Assembly (NCBI GenBank): GCA_964524295.1
Contig: CAZGCW010000190.1
Location: forward strand, 1-7,487
Direction: 5' to 3'
Source: UBA9926 sp964524295
Lineage (GTDB): Bacteria > Pseudomonadota > Gammaproteobacteria > Pseudomonadales > Azotimanducaceae
DNA: 7,487 nt
The notes beneath the pieces are model-generated. The model ran no database searches and was not told where the DNA came from. It worked only from the letters and a program-made list of their open reading frames with translations. Position 1 is the stretch's first letter. Each line of letters opens with the position of its first letter. Shown piece after piece: positions 5,919 to 7,487 of the stretch. The position numbers were made by a program, and so were the translations under genes.

Positions 5919-7010
5919 ATGGACTTACTGCCAAAATCAGTGATCATCACTGATGACACCATGCGCGAAGGCTTGCAAATCGAAGACGCCAGTATCCCCG
6001 TCAAGGACAAACTGCGATTACTCGATGCGCTCGGGGAAACCGGGGCCAAAACCATCTCCATCGGTTCTTTTGCTCATCCGAAATGGACGCCGCAAATGGC
6101 CTGTATTGATGAGATTGCTGAGAAGTTCGTGCCCAAGGACGGTATAGAATACACCGCCGCTGTGTTTAATCAGCGCGGTTTTCAACGCGCCGATGCTTAT
6201 TACCCTAAAATTAATGTCCGTCGCAAACGATTCGGCACCCATGTGGAGTTGTGCGACACTTTTTCTCGCCGGAACTATAATCGCTCCCAGGCACAGCAAC
6301 TGGCCTCAATGGATAGCACTATCTCTGCGGCTAGAGTAGCCGGAGCTGAATATGGCGCGGTCGCACTGGGTAATCCATTTGGCTCCAATTTCGAAGGAGC
6401 ATTCGCCTTACAGCAACGTTTGGATATGTTAAAAATCATGCTGGATAAATGGCACAATGCCGGATTCAAAGTTAAAAGATGTTCCTTTGTTGAAGCCATG
6501 GGCTGGAACCTGCCCCATCAAGTCCGCGAAACCATCATCGCTATCCGCGAAACCTGGCCAGAAATTACCGATTTCCATTGCCATATGCATAATGTCAGGG
6601 GATCGACTATGACCAGTTACTATGAAGCGCTCCAGCTCGGCGTTCGAGAGTTTGATACCTGCCTGGGCGGCATGGGTGGATGCCCATACTGCGGTAATGG
6701 ACGGGCTGCAGGTCATGTACCCACGGAAGATTTCGTTGACCTGTGTCATGAGATGGGTATCGAAACCGGATACAACCTCGATAAACTCATTGAAGCCGCT
6801 ATCATTGCTGAAGAAGTGGTAGGCCACCCCCTTTGGGGACATGTCTCCAAGGGCGGACCTAGGCCCAGGGGTGATCAGATTTATCCGGCTCGAATGCCTT
6901 TCGTGGAAACCCTCGAGGAAGCCGCCCACTTCCGCAGCGGACCCGATGTCTACGCTGGGCAGCTATCACCCTGGAAAGAAGGAGATGCACTCAGTGGTCT
7001 ACCTGAATAA
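5919..7010 (+). CDS. HMG-CoA lyase-like (DRE-TIM metallolyase) family enzyme
   Basis: The 363-residue product has the TIM-barrel pattern of the HMG-CoA lyase/isopropylmalate synthase superfamily. The first strand carries DDTMREGLQ (residues 12-20), with Arg16 and Glu17 where human HMG-CoA lyase has catalytic Arg41 and metal ligand Asp42. The metal-binding His pair is His220-Cys-His222 (FHCHMH). The glycine-rich active-site loop is LGGMGGCPYCGNGRAAG (residues 249-265), with Cys255 in place of human Cys266, followed by VPTED. Two features differ from true HMG-CoA lyases: the loop is two residues longer, and the metal-binding Asn275 position is His266. It is therefore probably a divalent-metal lyase or aldolase acting on a related acyl-CoA or 2-hydroxy acid, not a confirmed HMG-CoA lyase. 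AAAGGA eight bases upstream supports the start. It sits between the PEBP gene and a 2-oxoglutarate dioxygenase, fitting a catabolic pathway that ends in C-C cleavage. Confidence 0.87.
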   Translation: MDLLPKSVIITDDTMREGLQIEDASIPVKDKLRLLDALGETGAKTISIGSFAHPKWTPQMACIDEIAEKFVPKDGIEYTAAVFNQRGFQRADAYYPKINVRRKRFGTHVELCDTFSRRNYNRSQAQQLASMDSTISAARVAGAEYGAVALGNPFGSNFEGAFALQQRLDMLKIMLDKWHNAGFKVKRCSFVEAMGWNLPHQVRETIIAIRETWPEITDFHCHMHNVRGSTMTSYYEALQLGVREFDTCLGGMGGCPYCGNGRAAGHVPTEDFVDLCHEMGIETGYNLDKLIEAAIIAEEVVGHPLWGHVSKGGPRPRGDQIYPARMPFVETLEEAAHFRSGPDVYAGQLSPWKEGDALSGLPE

Positions 7011-7045
7011 GCATCGAAGTCGAAACTCAGACTTCAATCCGATGC
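7011..7045 (+). other. Bulged hairpin between the lyase-like gene and the TauD-like gene
   Basis: GCATCGAAGTC (7011-7021) pairs with GACTT (7030-7034) and then, after a 5-nt bulge CAATC (7035-7039), with CGATGC (7040-7045), making 11 base pairs around an 8-nt loop. It starts directly after the lyase stop codon. No T tract follows, so it is not a standard intrinsic terminator; it could be an intercistronic mRNA-stabilising or processing hairpin. Confidence 0.45.
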
Positions 7046-7096
7046 TGCCAAGCATTAATCTAACTGGCTTCATCCCGCCTAATTTGGAGGATCAAC

Positions 7097-7487
7097 ATGA
7101 CTCTCACCATTGAACCTCTCACGCCCCTGATCGGTGCAGAGATCAAAGGCATTGATGTCACTCAAATCACTGATGAAGAATTTGCCGATCTGTTCAAGGC
7201 ATTTACCGATCATTCCGTCCTATTCCTGCGGAATCAGCCGCAGATGAGTGCTGAACAACATCGCACTTTCGCACAACGATTTGGCGAGATTCATATCCAT
7301 CCAGCGGCACGCGGTAAACCGGGCGAACATCCAGGCGCCATGAAAATGCGCACCAACAGCGAATCCAAGGTAGCCGCAGGCAATCGCTGGCACTCGGATG
7401 TTTCCTGTGACGCAAAACCGCCCCAGGCTAGCATCCTGCAATTGCACCAGATACCACCCCTGGGTGGTGATACTTTATTTGCCAGCC
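7097..7487 (+). CDS. TauD/TfdA family Fe(II)/2-oxoglutarate-dependent dioxygenase, N-terminal part (3' truncated)
   Basis: A strong Shine-Dalgarno (TTGGAGG, 7084-7090) lies six bases before ATG 7097, and the frame stays open to the right edge, giving the first 130 residues. The start is typical of the family: an N-terminal strand with PLIGAEIKGIDV (residues 10-21), then DHSVLFLRNQ and RFGEIHIHP. The iron-binding HxD motif is His99-Ser-Asp101 (RWHSDVS), followed by PPLGGDTLFAS (residues 120-130). The second iron His and the 2-oxoglutarate-binding Arg would lie beyond the window. These enzymes hydroxylate substrates such as taurine, alkyl sulfates or aryloxyacetates, with 2-oxoglutarate and O2. 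The substrate here is unknown. It is 86 bp after the lyase-like gene on the same strand, probably in the same transcription unit. Confidence 0.92.
   Translation, partial: MTLTIEPLTPLIGAEIKGIDVTQITDEEFADLFKAFTDHSVLFLRNQPQMSAEQHRTFAQRFGEIHIHPAARGKPGEHPGAMKMRTNSESKVAAGNRWHSDVSCDAKPPQASILQLHQIPPLGGDTLFAS

Noticed and set aside
6429..6929. 166-codon open frame on the minus strand inside the lyase-like gene
   Set aside because: It is fully antisense to a well-conserved enzyme and has no recognisable domain.

Overview
The window looks like bacterial chromosome, most likely from a proteobacterium and plausibly a marine gammaproteobacterium. This is an inference from moderate G+C content, strong Shine-Dalgarno sites, compact layout and the mix of gene families; no rRNA or other phylogenetic marker is present. 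It holds seven genes that look functional, two of them cut by the window edges, plus one decayed gene. There are no tRNAs, CRISPR arrays or insertion sequences.

Layout. (1) 2-478: the 3' end of an amidohydrolase-2 family gene. (2) 479-834: a noncoding stretch with an inverted repeat and a 17-bp tandem duplication. (3) 835-1380: a small P-loop sulfotransferase, followed closely by (4) 1404-2606: a lipoprotein serine hydrolase of the beta-lactamase/6-aminohexanoate-hydrolase type. (5) 2677-3167: a DUF123 (GIY-YIG-like) gene broken by an in-frame stop and a frameshift. (6) 3127-4476, minus strand: a Rieske non-heme iron oxygenase alpha subunit with a plausible sigma-70 promoter. (7) Divergent from it, a plus-strand run: a carboxymuconolactone decarboxylase/AhpD-like protein at 4693-5241, a PEBP/YbhB-like protein at 5374-5853, an HMG-CoA-lyase-like enzyme at 5919-7010 and the start of a TauD/TfdA dioxygenase at 7097-7487.

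The most notable feature is the AhpD-like gene. It is interrupted by an in-frame TGA exactly where the second Cys of the family's redox CxxC motif belongs, and the conserved protein continues in the same frame. A perfect 8-bp hairpin with a G-starting GGC loop lies 20 nt after the TGA. That is the geometry of a bacterial SECIS element, so the gene is best read as one 182-residue selenoprotein with a CxxU motif rather than as two ORFs or a pseudogene.

Together, the Rieske oxygenase, Fe(II)/2-oxoglutarate dioxygenase, HMG-CoA-lyase-like carbon-carbon lyase, amidohydrolase and AhpD-like protein suggest an oxidative catabolic neighbourhood: oxygenation or demethylation, then C-C cleavage, with peroxide or thiol protection. 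The substrate cannot be read from the sequence.
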